Shown: piece by piece, positions 34,702-42,301 of the stretch
How the letters are laid out: each line of letters begins with the position of its first letter
Numbering within the stretch: position 1 is the stretch's first letter
NCBI GenBank assembly: GCA_948467735.1
Contig: CAOKFN010000003.1
Span: forward strand, 62,001 to 126,000
Length of the DNA: 64,000 nt
From: an uncultured bacterium
GTDB taxonomy: Bacteria; Bacillota; Clostridia; Lachnospirales; Lachnospiraceae
Reading direction: 5' to 3'
Notes under the pieces: model-generated
The model's database searches: none
What the model saw: the letters and a program-made list of their open reading frames with translations, nothing else
What the model was told of the DNA's origin: nothing
Made by a program: the position numbers and the translations under genes

Positions 34702-35730
34702 ATGAAATTTGACAGGAGTACGTCCGGCTGCGGGGTGAGCGTCGTATGCAGGCTGGAAAACGGCAAAGCCTTTCTGACATGGGAATTCGCGATTACAGAG
34801 GAGGCGTCCGGGGAATGCGGCGCCGCGTGCGGCCCCGCGGAACAGAAAGATGCGGTGATTAAAGTCCGCCTTACGGACAGGCAGGAGAATACGGTATTGG
34901 AATGTCGGCAGAGGGCTGGGCAGGAGGAACTCTTGGAGGCCGTTCTGCTGCAGCCCCGTCTCTGGCTGTCGGTGAAAGACCCATATGTATACAGGATGGA
35001 CGCGAGTCTGGAGGCCAAAGATGGCAGGATGCTGGACAGCCTCTGCGTACCGCTTTCCCTGCGGGAGCTTAGGAGTACGAAAATCTGCGGTATGGAGGAG
35101 CTATGGCTGAGCGGGGAAATTTTTACGCCCAAAGCAGTCTGTTATTCTCTGCCAAGCGCGGCTTCGGAGGCGGAACGGCAGAAATTGATTCTGGAAGACA
35201 TGCAGCTAATGCTTCAGGCAGGGGCAAACTGTATCTGCCTGAGAGAAGAAGGACCTAGGGGGCTCTTTTTGCAGTTTGACAGGCTGTGTACCCGATTGGG
35301 CTTTCTGCTGCTTGTCAGGCAGAAAAATCTGTGGGTCTGCGGCTGGGACAGGAAAATCAGAGTGGAAAGCGTGGGGGAAGCGCCGGACTTTCGGGGAGCG
35401 GAGCGCAGCTTTTTTCCGCCGGAAGGCCGGATGCCCGCCTCATTATTCTATGAATATAAGGCCAAGTGGAGCGAAACGCCCTTTGTCTATCTTGTGCCGG
35501 AGAGCGTCAGGAGGCTGAAAAGCGGGAATTATACGGTGATCTGCTATAGTAACTGCAGCCGGACGGCTCTTTATTCGGACGGGGTTCTCTTTGAATTCCA
35601 GAGGGGAGAAGGGGAATTTATCTTTCGGGAAATTCCCGCCAAATATCCCTGCGTCATGCTGACGGCGGAAGGCGACGGCTGCATCGCCTCCTTGTCCGTT
35701 GATAAGTCGTTGGTAAAACAGGAACAATAG
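34702..35730 (+). CDS. Degenerate, shortened glycoside hydrolase family 2-like protein
   Basis: A 342-residue protein. Residues about 75-135 (LLQPRLWLSVKDPYVYRMDA, later VPLSLRELRS) match the Ig-like domain that precedes the barrel of GH2 beta-galactosidases. Residues about 150-205 (RQKLILEDMQLMLQAGANCI and LFLQFDRLCTRLGFLLLVR) resemble the first barrel strands, where intact enzymes read GANAIRTSHYP and DELGLLVWDE. The rest of the barrel with both catalytic glutamates is absent, and the chain jumps to a C-terminal beta domain like the one ending GH2 proteins (GNYTVICYSNCSRTALYSDG). There are no frameshifts, so this may be a stable noncatalytic protein. It follows a GPH transporter gene. Confidence 0.6.
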   Translation: MKFDRSTSGCGVSVVCRLENGKAFLTWEFAITEEASGECGAACGPAEQKDAVIKVRLTDRQENTVLECRQRAGQEELLEAVLLQPRLWLSVKDPYVYRMDASLEAKDGRMLDSLCVPLSLRELRSTKICGMEELWLSGEIFTPKAVCYSLPSAASEAERQKLILEDMQLMLQAGANCICLREEGPRGLFLQFDRLCTRLGFLLLVRQKNLWVCGWDRKIRVESVGEAPDFRGAERSFFPPEGRMPASLFYEYKAKWSETPFVYLVPESVRRLKSGNYTVICYSNCSRTALYSDGVLFEFQRGEGEFIFREIPAKYPCVMLTAEGDGCIASLSVDKSLVKQEQ

Positions 35731-35739
35731 TTTCTCTCC

Positions 35740-35972
35740 TTAGCAGCCCCCCCCGGATAAAGTTCTCCTGTCCGGGCAAAATGATCCACGCATTTTGCGG
35801 ACAGTATAGGATACTGCATGGTATAACGCTGCTGCAGTAAACTTCCATAGCGCGTATTTGTATCGGATTCCTCGTCAGAATCTGAATCCACTGTAATATC
35901 ATAATCATTCTCATTAGAGATATAGACACATTTATCCCCTGTGACCTGTAATAAATTTTGACATATCTTCAT
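35740..35972 (-). pseudogene. Fragment of an unknown gene ending at a G8 tract
   Basis: The minus-strand frame begins MKICQNLLQVTGDKCVYISN and has an acidic DSDSDEESDT stretch, and it looks protein-like until a run of eight G at about 35747-35754. Beyond that, the frame runs antisense into the GH2-like gene and loses protein character. No ribosome binding site was seen. The most likely reading is a decayed gene with a frameshift at the homopolymer, lying downstream of the LRR-like gene at 36018-36725 on the same strand. The original function is not recognised. Confidence 0.35.
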
Positions 35973-36017
35973 AACGGTTGAAATGTGCGCAGCGCTCTTA
36001 CATATATCATCGCCGCC

Positions 36018-36725
36018 CTAATCCAGCCAGCAGCAAAGCTGTTTCAGCCGCACGAGGTCGTCTATGCCTTCTAAGGAAACAAATTGAGTTTCTGCCGCCT
36101 CCAATACGCGCAGCCGAGGCATCTCCCTTAAGAAAGTCAGATCCTGATATTTTGCCCCATAAAGCCGCAGCACCTCCAGCCCGGTAAATAGACCAATATC
36201 CTGCTGTATGCCCCAGCCTGTCCGCTGAAACCATTCTTCGTAAGCATCCTCGTCGCTCGTTTCTTCTCTATATCTTTCGTGCAGGATGGTTTTCTCAAAA
36301 GATTTCCGCTGTTCCCAACAATCATCCGGATATTCTTCCATATCTGATTCTTTATATTCTTCTTCATATTGATTCCAAAAAGCATAGCTTGAAAGCTGAA
36401 AAGTACGCTCTCCTGTTTCCGAGTCTGTGTAAACAAAGGGGTTTTCCTTTGCATAGTCTATGTATAGCTGAATAAATCTGCCGATCAAAGGTCCGTAGAC
36501 GTCCGGCTCCCACTCGTCGCCGCAGTATGGGTCGCCGCAGTAGGGTTCCGGCGGCGCCGCCGTGCTCATTTCAAGCGAGTATTCGTAAGCAAAATGACAA
36601 TCGCCAATACGCAGATACTTGATTTTCTCCATATCGCTTTCATAAATGTCCTCTTTCTGCAGAAGCTTTTTTACTGCGTCCCCAATCCATTTCTGTGTAA
36701 ATTCAATTTTCTTTTCCTCTCCCAT
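36018..36725 (-). CDS. Protein of unknown function with C-terminal 22-residue leucine-rich repeats
   Basis: The start at 36725 (MGEEKKIEFTQKWIGDAVKK) has AAAGGAG five bases upstream. The 235-residue product is acidic and soluble, with no signal peptide. Its end shows two 22-residue repeats, LEVLRLYGAKYQDLTFLREM and LRVLEAAETQFVSLEGIDDL each with two more residues, and a truncated third (LKQLCCWLD). This is the internalin-like LRR period. The middle is rich in aromatic and acidic residues (NQYEEEYKESDMEEYPDDCW). Proteins of this general kind occur among polymorphic-toxin immunity genes, but no toxin is visible, so that role is speculative. A decayed paralogue lies immediately upstream. Confidence 0.7.
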   Translation of the reverse strand: MGEEKKIEFTQKWIGDAVKKLLQKEDIYESDMEKIKYLRIGDCHFAYEYSLEMSTAAPPEPYCGDPYCGDEWEPDVYGPLIGRFIQLYIDYAKENPFVYTDSETGERTFQLSSYAFWNQYEEEYKESDMEEYPDDCWEQRKSFEKTILHERYREETSDEDAYEEWFQRTGWGIQQDIGLFTGLEVLRLYGAKYQDLTFLREMPRLRVLEAAETQFVSLEGIDDLVRLKQLCCWLD

Positions 36726-36759
36726 TTCTTCTCCTTTCGCTTGAGAAATATATCTATCC

Positions 36760-36981
36760 AAAATCCGATCCTTTATTTACAAGGTCGTCAATGCCTTCCT
36801 AGGAAACAAATTTAGCTTCTGTCGCTTCCAATACGCGCGGCGGCGTTGGTATAAATGTCCGCTGTCCCGCGGCTTTTCCAAACCATTCTGCAGCATCGTC
36901 TAGGTCCGGTTCCTCTCTGTCGTCATCGGCCGGATAACAGGCAAGACTGCACTGCGCAGGCGCAACATTATACTTTATCAT
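36760..36981 (-). pseudogene. Decayed paralogue of the adjacent LRR-like gene
   Basis: From an ATG at 36981 (GGGAGG seven bases upstream) the frame reads MIKYNVAPAQCSLACYPADD, then DLDDAAEWFGKAAGQ and RVLEATEAKFVS before a TAG stop at 36799. The intact neighbour has DEDAYEEWFQRTGWG and RVLEAAETQFVSLEGIDDLV. After the TAG the same frame continues EGIDDLVNKG, so the stop replaces the leucine codon of the intact gene. The intervening region is also shorter. This shows a duplication followed by a nonsense change and an internal deletion. A further 60-codon stretch upstream to 37161 has no recognisable match. Confidence 0.6.
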
Positions 36982-37288
36982 TGTGAAACCTCCCATGCAA
37001 GCAAAGCCCTTTCTGATATGACCTGCAGCCGCTTTGTCCTGATTATACCACTGTCGGAGGGGCTGCACAAGCTCCCTGTTCCAATCAGCACGTAAATCGG
37101 CAGAATCGGCATAAGTCTTTTGTATTGTCAACACAGACAGCTGTTTCCGGCATGGACGCACCTCCGATTCCTTTCATGTCACTGTGTATCCTGTCCGTTA
37201 TACATCGCAGAACAGGATTTCGCGATTTTCAATGCTGCCCCTTGAGGGTAAAATACCGTTTGTAAAAGGCCGGACTTTGTTTTTTTCA

Positions 37289-37317
37289 TTGACAATACTT
37301 CATATTGCGAGTACCAT
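37289..37317 (+). promoter_or_regulatory. Candidate promoter of the 37351 gene
   Basis: TTGACA (37289-37294) and TACCAT (37312-37317) are 17 bases apart; the -35 is perfect and the -10 matches four of six positions. It lies 33 bases before the ATG. Confidence 0.45.
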
Positions 37318-37350
37318 TTCATTAAGCGATTCTATTGCAGGAGGAAGCAT

Positions 37351-37692
37351 ATGAAGCTCAATACGACAAGGATAACCATCTCAAATCTATGGGATGTAAT
37401 ACAGGAACACGAAGGAAAAAGTTTTTTGACAAAAAAGGGACTTCCCTTTACCTATGTCATCAAGGGGGGAGAGCTGTTTACCGACAGGCGGGAACGCTCC
37501 ATCACCAGAAGTACGTTTGAAAAAGCCTATCACAAGCTGATTCAGGATCAAGTGGGGGAGAAGGCGCCTAGGGAAATCATAGGCCCCAAGACGCTGAACG
37601 TATACGGGGCCCCGTATGTCTGGGCGGTCTTTACCGGGATTGGGCTGATTGAGGAGCCTAGGTACGTCCAGCAGGAGATAGAACTGGAATAG
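37351..37692 (+). CDS. Small protein of unknown function
   Basis: A 113-residue protein with GGAGGAAG before the ATG. It begins MKLNTTRITISNLWDVIQEH and has an alternating charged/hydrophobic pattern (KGLPFTYVIKGGELFTDRRE, RSITRSTFEKAYHKLIQDQV) of a small folded cytoplasmic protein. There is no signal peptide or membrane segment. I recognise no family. Its last codons (EIELE) and stop are formed by ATAGAACTGGAATAG, which is the tail sequence of the intercistronic hairpin elements found elsewhere in this window. The rest of that element is absent, so the gene may have been joined to, or have captured, an element end. Confidence 0.65.
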   Translation: MKLNTTRITISNLWDVIQEHEGKSFLTKKGLPFTYVIKGGELFTDRRERSITRSTFEKAYHKLIQDQVGEKAPREIIGPKTLNVYGAPYVWAVFTGIGLIEEPRYVQQEIELE

Positions 37693-37712
37693 GAGCGCGG
37701 ATGAAATTGTAA

Positions 37713-37742
37713 TTGACGAACGCTTTCTTTCTATGTTAAAAT
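37713..37742 (+). promoter_or_regulatory. Promoter of a candidate noncoding transcript
   Basis: TTGACG (37713-37718) and TAAAAT (37737-37742) are 18 bases apart. Transcription would start near 37749 and could end at the terminator at 38033-38060. Confidence 0.55.
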
Positions 37743-37775
37743 AAAGTATCGTTTCAAAAGACAGGAAGTTTAAGC

Positions 37776-37880
37776 ATGATTGTATGGAAACAGATACATA
37801 GAGTATTCCATGCAGGCATCATGCTGATTGGAAGTCAAGGACTCAAATTTTATAAGCCTTACGCGCCGACGCGCATCTAA
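37776..37880 (+). CDS. Possible 34-residue peptide
   Basis: An ATG with AGGAAG eight bases upstream opens a frame starting MIVWKQIHRVFHAGIMLIGS and ending in TAA. It lies near the 5' end of the candidate transcript 37749-38060. The ribosome binding site is only moderate and the peptide has no recognisable features, so it may be a chance frame. Confidence 0.25.
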   Translation: MIVWKQIHRVFHAGIMLIGSQGLKFYKPYAPTRI

Positions 37881-38032
37881 CTTGTGAAACGGTCGATAAG
37901 AGTGGTAAAAGTAAAGTATCTGCTATATAGACTCTAAAACCATATATCTGTTATCCTCAAGTGTCCGGACAGGGCTGTGACCGCTTTTGATACGGGCTGC
38001 GGCCCATAGAAGAGGGTACGGAGTTTTTCAAG

Positions 38033-38060
38033 GCAGGTGATAAAGCGTCACCTGCTTTTA
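38033..38060 (+). terminator. Strong rho-independent terminator
   Basis: GCAGGTGA (38033-38040) and TCACCTGC (38048-38055) form a perfect 8-base stem with a seven-base loop, followed by TTTTAT. It ends the candidate noncoding RNA and isolates spermidine synthase from upstream transcription. Confidence 0.85.
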
Positions 38061-38361
38061 TGATATAAAAAGGACGGCGCTTTTACTTTGATAGAAAAAA
38101 GGTGCGGGCGGAATAAGCCGGAGGAGATGAATGGCATCAAAGCGTTTAAGCCTGCCGCAGAAATTGGCAGACGGCCATGGAGTATGCGGCCCTTGCCATT
38201 CGCCAAGCTTTGAAAGATGGCGTTATATACGTGCGGGCAGGTCCGCTTGGTTCATTGCTCAACAAGCATTGGATACTCACGGTAATCAAGCGCTGAACAA
38301 TAGGAAACAGGCTGAAAAATTGATAGGAGAAGATTCGGCCATTGTAGAAAGGAGGCAGGAT
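38061..38361 (+). other. Region upstream of speE with an in-frame extension
   Basis: About 300 bases. An ATG at 38131 with GGAGG six bases upstream is in frame with speE and would add 77 residues (MASKRLSLPQKLADGHGVCG onward) that spermidine synthases lack. Another frame here reads MEYAALAIRQALKDGVIYVR before a stop. Both look like remnants rather than working genes. Confidence 0.4.
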
Positions 38362-39231
38362 ATGGAATTGTGGTTTTCGCAGCAGCATACGCCCGAGGTA
38401 CAATTATCTATACGGGTAAACAAACAGCTTTACAGCGGCGAGAGCAGCTTACAGAGAATCGACGTGTTTGAATCGCCGGAGTTCGGGCGGTTTCTGGCGC
38501 TGGACGGCCGCGTGATATTGACGGAAAAGGACGAGTTCATTTATCATGAGATGATAGTGCATGTGCCCATGGCGGTACATCCCAATGTGCGCAAGGTACT
38601 GGTCGTCGGCGGAGGGGACGGGGGCGCCGTAAGAGAGCTGGCGAAGTATCCGGAAATCGAACAGATTGATTTGGTGGAAATCGACGAACAGGTGGTACAG
38701 GCATGCATGGAATATCTGCCCAAGGTCTCCGCCGGTCTGGGGGATGAACGGCTTTATATTTATTATGAGGACGGGCTGAAATTCGTGCGGAACAAGGAAG
38801 ATATGTACGATTTGATTATTGTGGATTCCACGGGTCCGTTCGGGCCGGGAGAGGGACTGTTTACCAAGGAGTTCTACGACAGCTGCTATAAGGCCCTGAA
38901 GGAAGACGGCATTATGGTGAATCAGCATGAGAGTCCGTTTTATGAGGCGGACGCCGCCTCCTGCCTGCGCGCCCATAAGCGTATTGTGGAGAGCTTTCCC
39001 ATCAGCCGGGTTTATCAGGCGCATATTCCCACTTATCCGTCGGGGTATCGGCTGTTTGGCTTTGCGTCCAGAAGATATCATCCGATTCATGACCTAGAGG
39101 GTGAGAAATGGCTGGAACGGGGGATTGAGACAAAATATTATACGCCAAGGCTTCATGAAGGAGCCTTCTGTCTGCCCGCCTATGTGGAAAAGCTGCTTAG
39201 AAAAGTCGAAATACGGGACGAAGGGACATGA
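38362..39231 (+). CDS. speE: Spermidine synthase (polyamine aminopropyltransferase)
   Basis: The start was set at 38362 (MELWFSQQHTPEVQLSIRVN), the usual SpeE start, with AAAGGAGG six bases upstream; the frame runs on to 38131. The 289-residue enzyme has the nucleotide-binding VLVVGGGDGGAVRELAKYPE, IDLVEIDEQVVQACMEYLP, and the active-site loop VDSTGPFGPGEGLFTKEFY, followed by NQHESPFYEA. It transfers the aminopropyl group of decarboxylated S-adenosylmethionine to putrescine. The DSTDP loop of most SpeE proteins reads DSTGP here, as in many Clostridia. No decarboxylase gene is adjacent. A strong hairpin (39246-39272) lies just past the stop. Confidence 0.93.
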   Translation: MELWFSQQHTPEVQLSIRVNKQLYSGESSLQRIDVFESPEFGRFLALDGRVILTEKDEFIYHEMIVHVPMAVHPNVRKVLVVGGGDGGAVRELAKYPEIEQIDLVEIDEQVVQACMEYLPKVSAGLGDERLYIYYEDGLKFVRNKEDMYDLIIVDSTGPFGPGEGLFTKEFYDSCYKALKEDGIMVNQHESPFYEADAASCLRAHKRIVESFPISRVYQAHIPTYPSGYRLFGFASRRYHPIHDLEGEKWLERGIETKYYTPRLHEGAFCLPAYVEKLLRKVEIRDEGT

Positions 39232-39245
39232 CGGAAGGATGGATT

Positions 39246-39272
39246 ACCGTTCCGGTGCGGAACCGGAACGGT
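39246..39272. other. Strong inverted repeat after speE
   Basis: ACCGTTCCGGT (39246-39256) pairs with ACCGGAACGGT (39262-39272) around GCGGA, an 11-base perfect stem. There is no T run, so it is not a classical terminator. It may protect the 3' end of the speE message. Confidence 0.6.
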
Positions 39273-39365
39273 ATGTTCTCGGCGTGGGATATTCTGTCGC
39301 CTGCCAAAGCCTGCGGCGGTTTATCTTCCTCAGTCGTGACGGACGAAATTTTAAGAGATGAATTG

Positions 39366-40067
39366 TCAGCGCCCTCCGCAGAACATATCAAAATTATCAA
39401 ACATTATTTCCAGACGGTCTATTTTTTTAGCCGTATGGAAATGTCCGCAATACCATTTCCTGTATTTCAATCGATCTTCTATTGTATCCAGCCAGATTTC
39501 CGTAGACCTGTCCACAGTTCTCTGATCGATGCCCGGCAGGAATACCTCGGTGGGCACGTATTTTAACGGCGTGGTATGGCTTAATACCACGTCCGCCATC
39601 CAGCCGAGCCCATCCAGCTGCTGTTCCACATAGGCCTTGATTTCCTCCGAAGGCTGTTCGTCAGGCCACCATCCGTATCCGTAAGTAAGCCGCGTCATTT
39701 TGTCTATGCTGTAGGCGCCCCCAATGACGATGGTCTGCCGTCCGTTAAAGTCAAACACTTCGCCGTCCTTTGCAAAAAGAATATGGGGATAAGCCTCCTC
39801 GCAATATACGATGCCCTCATGCCACAATGTTTCCTTGTAACCTTCTATGGTGGAGGGGCGCTGTTCATGGTTGCCATGGATGCAGAAAAACGTGATGGGA
39901 AGAGATTCAAGGAATTCTTTTTTTGGTTGATCTTGAGCGCCGCCCTCATAATTGATTCCCGCATCGCCCAAGATAATCAGTATATCATCGCGGCTGGTTT
40001 CAAATCTCCTGCAGAATGTCTCGATGCGCGCAAACTCGCCATGGGTGTCGCCTGTAATGTAAATCAT
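39366..40067 (-). CDS. Calcineurin-like metallophosphoesterase
   Basis: The start at 40067 (MIYITGDTHGEFARIETFCR) has GGGAGG upstream; the longer frame to 40115 is not needed. The 233-residue enzyme shows the metal-binding series: GDTHG (Asp7, His9), LGDAG (Asp35), GNHE (65-68), the histidine of VLSHTTP, and GHFH near the C-terminus. It is full length for a small cytoplasmic phosphoesterase. Substrates of this subgroup range from nucleotides to phosphoproteins and are not predictable. It is transcribed alone from a promoter at 40151-40179 and converges with speE. Confidence 0.88.
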   Translation of the reverse strand: MIYITGDTHGEFARIETFCRRFETSRDDILIILGDAGINYEGGAQDQPKKEFLESLPITFFCIHGNHEQRPSTIEGYKETLWHEGIVYCEEAYPHILFAKDGEVFDFNGRQTIVIGGAYSIDKMTRLTYGYGWWPDEQPSEEIKAYVEQQLDGLGWMADVVLSHTTPLKYVPTEVFLPGIDQRTVDRSTEIWLDTIEDRLKYRKWYCGHFHTAKKIDRLEIMFDNFDMFCGGR

Positions 40068-40150
40068 ATTTTCCTCCCTGCGGTGTCCCTTTTCGTAAGT
40101 GACGGTGTTTTTCACTGAAAATTTGGGGCATTTGAAAGCTTTTCCGTTTT

Positions 40151-40179
40151 ATTATATAATACAGGAAGGAATAATACAA
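40151..40179 (-). promoter_or_regulatory. Promoter of the metallophosphoesterase gene
   Basis: On the minus strand TTGTAT (40179-40174) and TATAAT (40156-40151) are separated by 17 bases, about 85 bases before the ATG at 40067. Confidence 0.75.
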
Positions 40180-40437
40180 GGAAAAATTGATTGCTCATGG
40201 TTTTGACAACGGGCTTCAGAAAATGAGGGCGGAGCGGTCAGGCGGCGCCGGAACATGCATGGGGAAAAACCGGTTGAAAAAATGAAAGGCGCGTGATACA
40301 GTTGTTGTATATCAAGCATTCGGGCAGGGCGGCATGCGCTGTCCGCCTGCGGGAATTACTGATTTTCTATCGCCGGACCGGCGGGGAAAGCGGTAATTTC
40401 TGCTATTATACCGAGTATGGGTTGGAGTGAGAGAAAA
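40180..40437. other. Intergenic region between divergent genes
   Basis: About 260 bases without a gene. A TGCTATTATACC stretch near 40401 could be an extended -10 for the LytTR regulator gene, but no good -35 partner was seen. Confidence 0.4.
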
Positions 40438-41139
40438 ATGCAGCTAAAAATAGCGATATGTGATGACGACGCTTCTCAAAGAGAGTATCTTTTGGAGCTG
40501 GTCGGCCTGTGGGCGAAGAAAAACCGCCATCTTGCCAAAGTCAGGCAGTATGCGGGAGCAGAGGAGTTTCTTTTCGCATATTCCGAGGAAAAGGATTTCG
40601 ATATTCTGCTTCTGGATATTGAGATGCCGAAAATAAGCGGCATTGAATTGGCCAAGACCGTGAGGCGCGGGGACGAAGCGGTACAGATTGTGTTTATTAC
40701 CGGATATTATGAATATTTCAGCGACGGTTTTGATGTGTCGGCGCTTCATTACCTGATAAAGCCGGTGGACAAGGGGAAATTGTATCCGGTGCTTGACAGG
40801 GCCGTGAAACATTTGGCCTATAGGCAGCGACATGTGCTGATTTCCACTTCGGAGGGGGATATCAAGGTATCGCTGGCGGATATTTTGTATGTGGAAGCGG
40901 AAAACGTCCATGTGGTGATTCATACGGAGCAGGGGAATTACCGTACCCGAACGACGCTGGGAAGGTTTATGGAACAGCTGGATGATACTTTTTTTAAGAC
41001 ACATCGATCTTTCGTGGTCGGATTGAAATATATTACAAAAATAACGAAAACGGAAATCACCATGATAAACGGGGATGTAATTCCCATCAGCCGCGGGATG
41101 TACAACGAGGTTCACGCCGCGCTGATAAAATATCTGTGA
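40438..41139 (+). CDS. LytTR-family response regulator (AgrA-like)
   Basis: The start at 40438 (MQLKIAICDDDASQREYLLE) follows GGAG ten bases upstream. The 233-residue protein has a receiver domain with the acidic DDD at residues 9-11 and the phosphorylation aspartate in ILLLDIEMPKISGIELA, then YLIKPVDKGKL with the conserved lysine. The LytTR domain runs from about residue 135 (HVLISTSEGDIKVSLADILY, TRTTLGRFMEQLDD, FFKTHRSFVVGLKYI, then VIPISRGM). It precedes a short GHKL kinase and likely controls the exporter genes downstream. That target is an inference from order alone. Confidence 0.92.
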   Translation: MQLKIAICDDDASQREYLLELVGLWAKKNRHLAKVRQYAGAEEFLFAYSEEKDFDILLLDIEMPKISGIELAKTVRRGDEAVQIVFITGYYEYFSDGFDVSALHYLIKPVDKGKLYPVLDRAVKHLAYRQRHVLISTSEGDIKVSLADILYVEAENVHVVIHTEQGNYRTRTTLGRFMEQLDDTFFKTHRSFVVGLKYITKITKTEITMINGDVIPISRGMYNEVHAALIKYL

Positions 41140-41282
41140 CAGAGACGCGGGGGGGCGTGATTGGGTTCAAGCATGGTACGGACGGCTTTCGGCCGTTCCA
41201 TAGTTTGAATAAGAATTTATATGGATGGTCTTGGACGTCCCATGTGATAATTAAAAAGCTGGGATTTTGACGGGAGGCAGTT

Positions 41283-41948
41283 ATGTTTTTGGATAAATTA
41301 ATTGCAGGGAGAACGGCGGCGTTTGAAAATGAAATGATGCGGAAGTATTATGACGAGGTGGAGAATATGTATGAAAAAATGCGGGGCTGGCGGCATGATT
41401 ACCGGCATCATATTCAGACCATGAAGGTTCACGCGGCAAACGGGGAGTATGAGGAAATTGAGAGATATCTTGATATGCTGGATGACGAGCTGACCAATGT
41501 GGAGACCGTAATCAAAACAGGGAACCGCATGGCGGACGCTATTTTAAACAGCAAGCTCTCCCTTGCGATTGAAAGGGACATCAAGGTGAAGGCGGAGGCG
41601 AAGATTCCGGTATCCGTCCAAGTGTCGGAGCTTGATTTATGTATCGTGATTAGTAATCTGCTGGACAACGCAATGGAAGCATGCATGGAACTGCCGCCGG
41701 AGGAGCGGCTGATTCGTATCTATATGGAGATGAAAGGAAATTACTTGTATCTTGTACTGACAAATACCATGGCGGGCGGGAAGAAACAAAACTATCGCAC
41801 CAAAAAGGGAGAAGGGCACGGATTTGGGATTGCCCGTGTGGACGCCATTGTGAAAAAGTATGGGGGGTATGTGACAAGAGCATCCGAGGAAGAGGCTTTT
41901 TCTACCGAGATTTTATTTCCGATGCATGCCTTGCAGCGAATGTCATGA
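41283..41948 (+). CDS. Soluble GHKL histidine kinase without a sensor domain
   Basis: A 221-residue protein with GGGAGG five bases before the ATG. It has only the catalytic core: ENMYEKMRGWRHDYRHHIQT with the phosphoacceptor histidine, then ELDLCIVISNLLDNAMEACM (N box) and GEGHGFGIARVDAIVKKYGG. There is no membrane segment, unlike AgrC-type kinases of 400 or more residues. Short soluble kinases of this kind, beside a LytTR regulator, are seen in other Lachnospiraceae, so this is probably not a truncation. The input could come from another protein or a cytoplasmic ligand. It is 143 bases downstream of its regulator gene. Confidence 0.87.
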   Translation: MFLDKLIAGRTAAFENEMMRKYYDEVENMYEKMRGWRHDYRHHIQTMKVHAANGEYEEIERYLDMLDDELTNVETVIKTGNRMADAILNSKLSLAIERDIKVKAEAKIPVSVQVSELDLCIVISNLLDNAMEACMELPPEERLIRIYMEMKGNYLYLVLTNTMAGGKKQNYRTKKGEGHGFGIARVDAIVKKYGGYVTRASEEEAFSTEILFPMHALQRMS

Positions 41949-41961
41949 AGGAGGTCTGAGA

Positions 41962-42165
41962 GTGCGGTTTGCTGTTGTGCATGGCGATATTACGTTGAAA
42001 GATTGTGTTTATTTGAAGGTAAAGGATGTTATATGCGTCGTTTACAAGATTCCGACAAGGAAGAACAACGGGAATTTTTGCGGAAGATGGGAGGCAGAAG
42101 ATATATGTGACCGAGGATGGGACATGTCGGAAATAAGGAGATTAAGGCATGGCAGAAGGAAATAG
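41962..42165 (+). CDS. Possible 67-residue cysteine-containing protein with GTG start
   Basis: A GTG seven bases after a perfect AAGGAGG opens a frame starting with Met (from GTG) and then RFAVVHGDITLKDCVYLKV. It has four cysteines spaced through the middle and a basic end (RRLRHGRRK). It starts 13 bases after the kinase stop and is followed by the terminator at 42177-42231, so it would be the last gene of the regulator/kinase operon. No family is recognised. The good ribosome binding site and the position argue for a real gene; the lack of known relatives argues for caution. Confidence 0.45.
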   Translation: MRFAVVHGDITLKDCVYLKVKDVICVVYKIPTRKNNGNFCGRWEAEDICDRGWDMSEIRRLRHGRRK

Positions 42166-42176
42166 AGATGAAGCCA

Positions 42177-42231
42177 AAAGTGCAGTTTGCATCAAATTTT
42201 CGACATTTGGTATCAAACCGCACTTTTTTTG
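42177..42231 (+). terminator. Terminator of the AgrA-like/GHKL operon
   Basis: AAAGTGC-A-GTTTG (42177-42189) pairs with CAAAC-C-GCACTTT (42214-42226) with one A-C mismatch, and the T run extends to 42230. An inner CAAAT/ATTTG stem is also present. Confidence 0.8.
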
Positions 42232-42301
42232 TGCTTTTGGTGATATAAAAGTTATATGAGGAGTCAAGAAAGCACAGGATATAGGGGGACATTAGAAATG
42301 A

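Larger units (their letters stand above)
37749..38060 (+). ncRNA. Candidate noncoding RNA of about 310 nucleotides
   Basis: A promoter-like pair at 37713-37742 and a strong terminator at 38033-38060 bracket a stretch with no long ORF. Short stems are visible, such as CGCG/CGCG near 37862 and GGGCTGCGGCCC near 38003. It does not match 6S RNA, tmRNA, SRP RNA or RNase P by the sequence landmarks I know. A 34-codon ORF (37776-37880) could be translated from it. Confidence 0.4.

Noticed and set aside
37749..38060. Considered as 6S RNA, SRP RNA or tmRNA
   Set aside because: No recognisable tag sequence, Alu-domain or central-bubble landmarks were found by eye, so only an unnamed candidate RNA is reported.
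42151..42259. 36-codon ORF MAEGNRDEAKSAVCIKFSTF with a good AAGGAG site, considered as a signal peptide precursor
   Set aside because: It lies directly over the stem and T run of the terminator at 42177-42231, which explains the sequence better. The ribosome binding site may be chance, though translation was not excluded.
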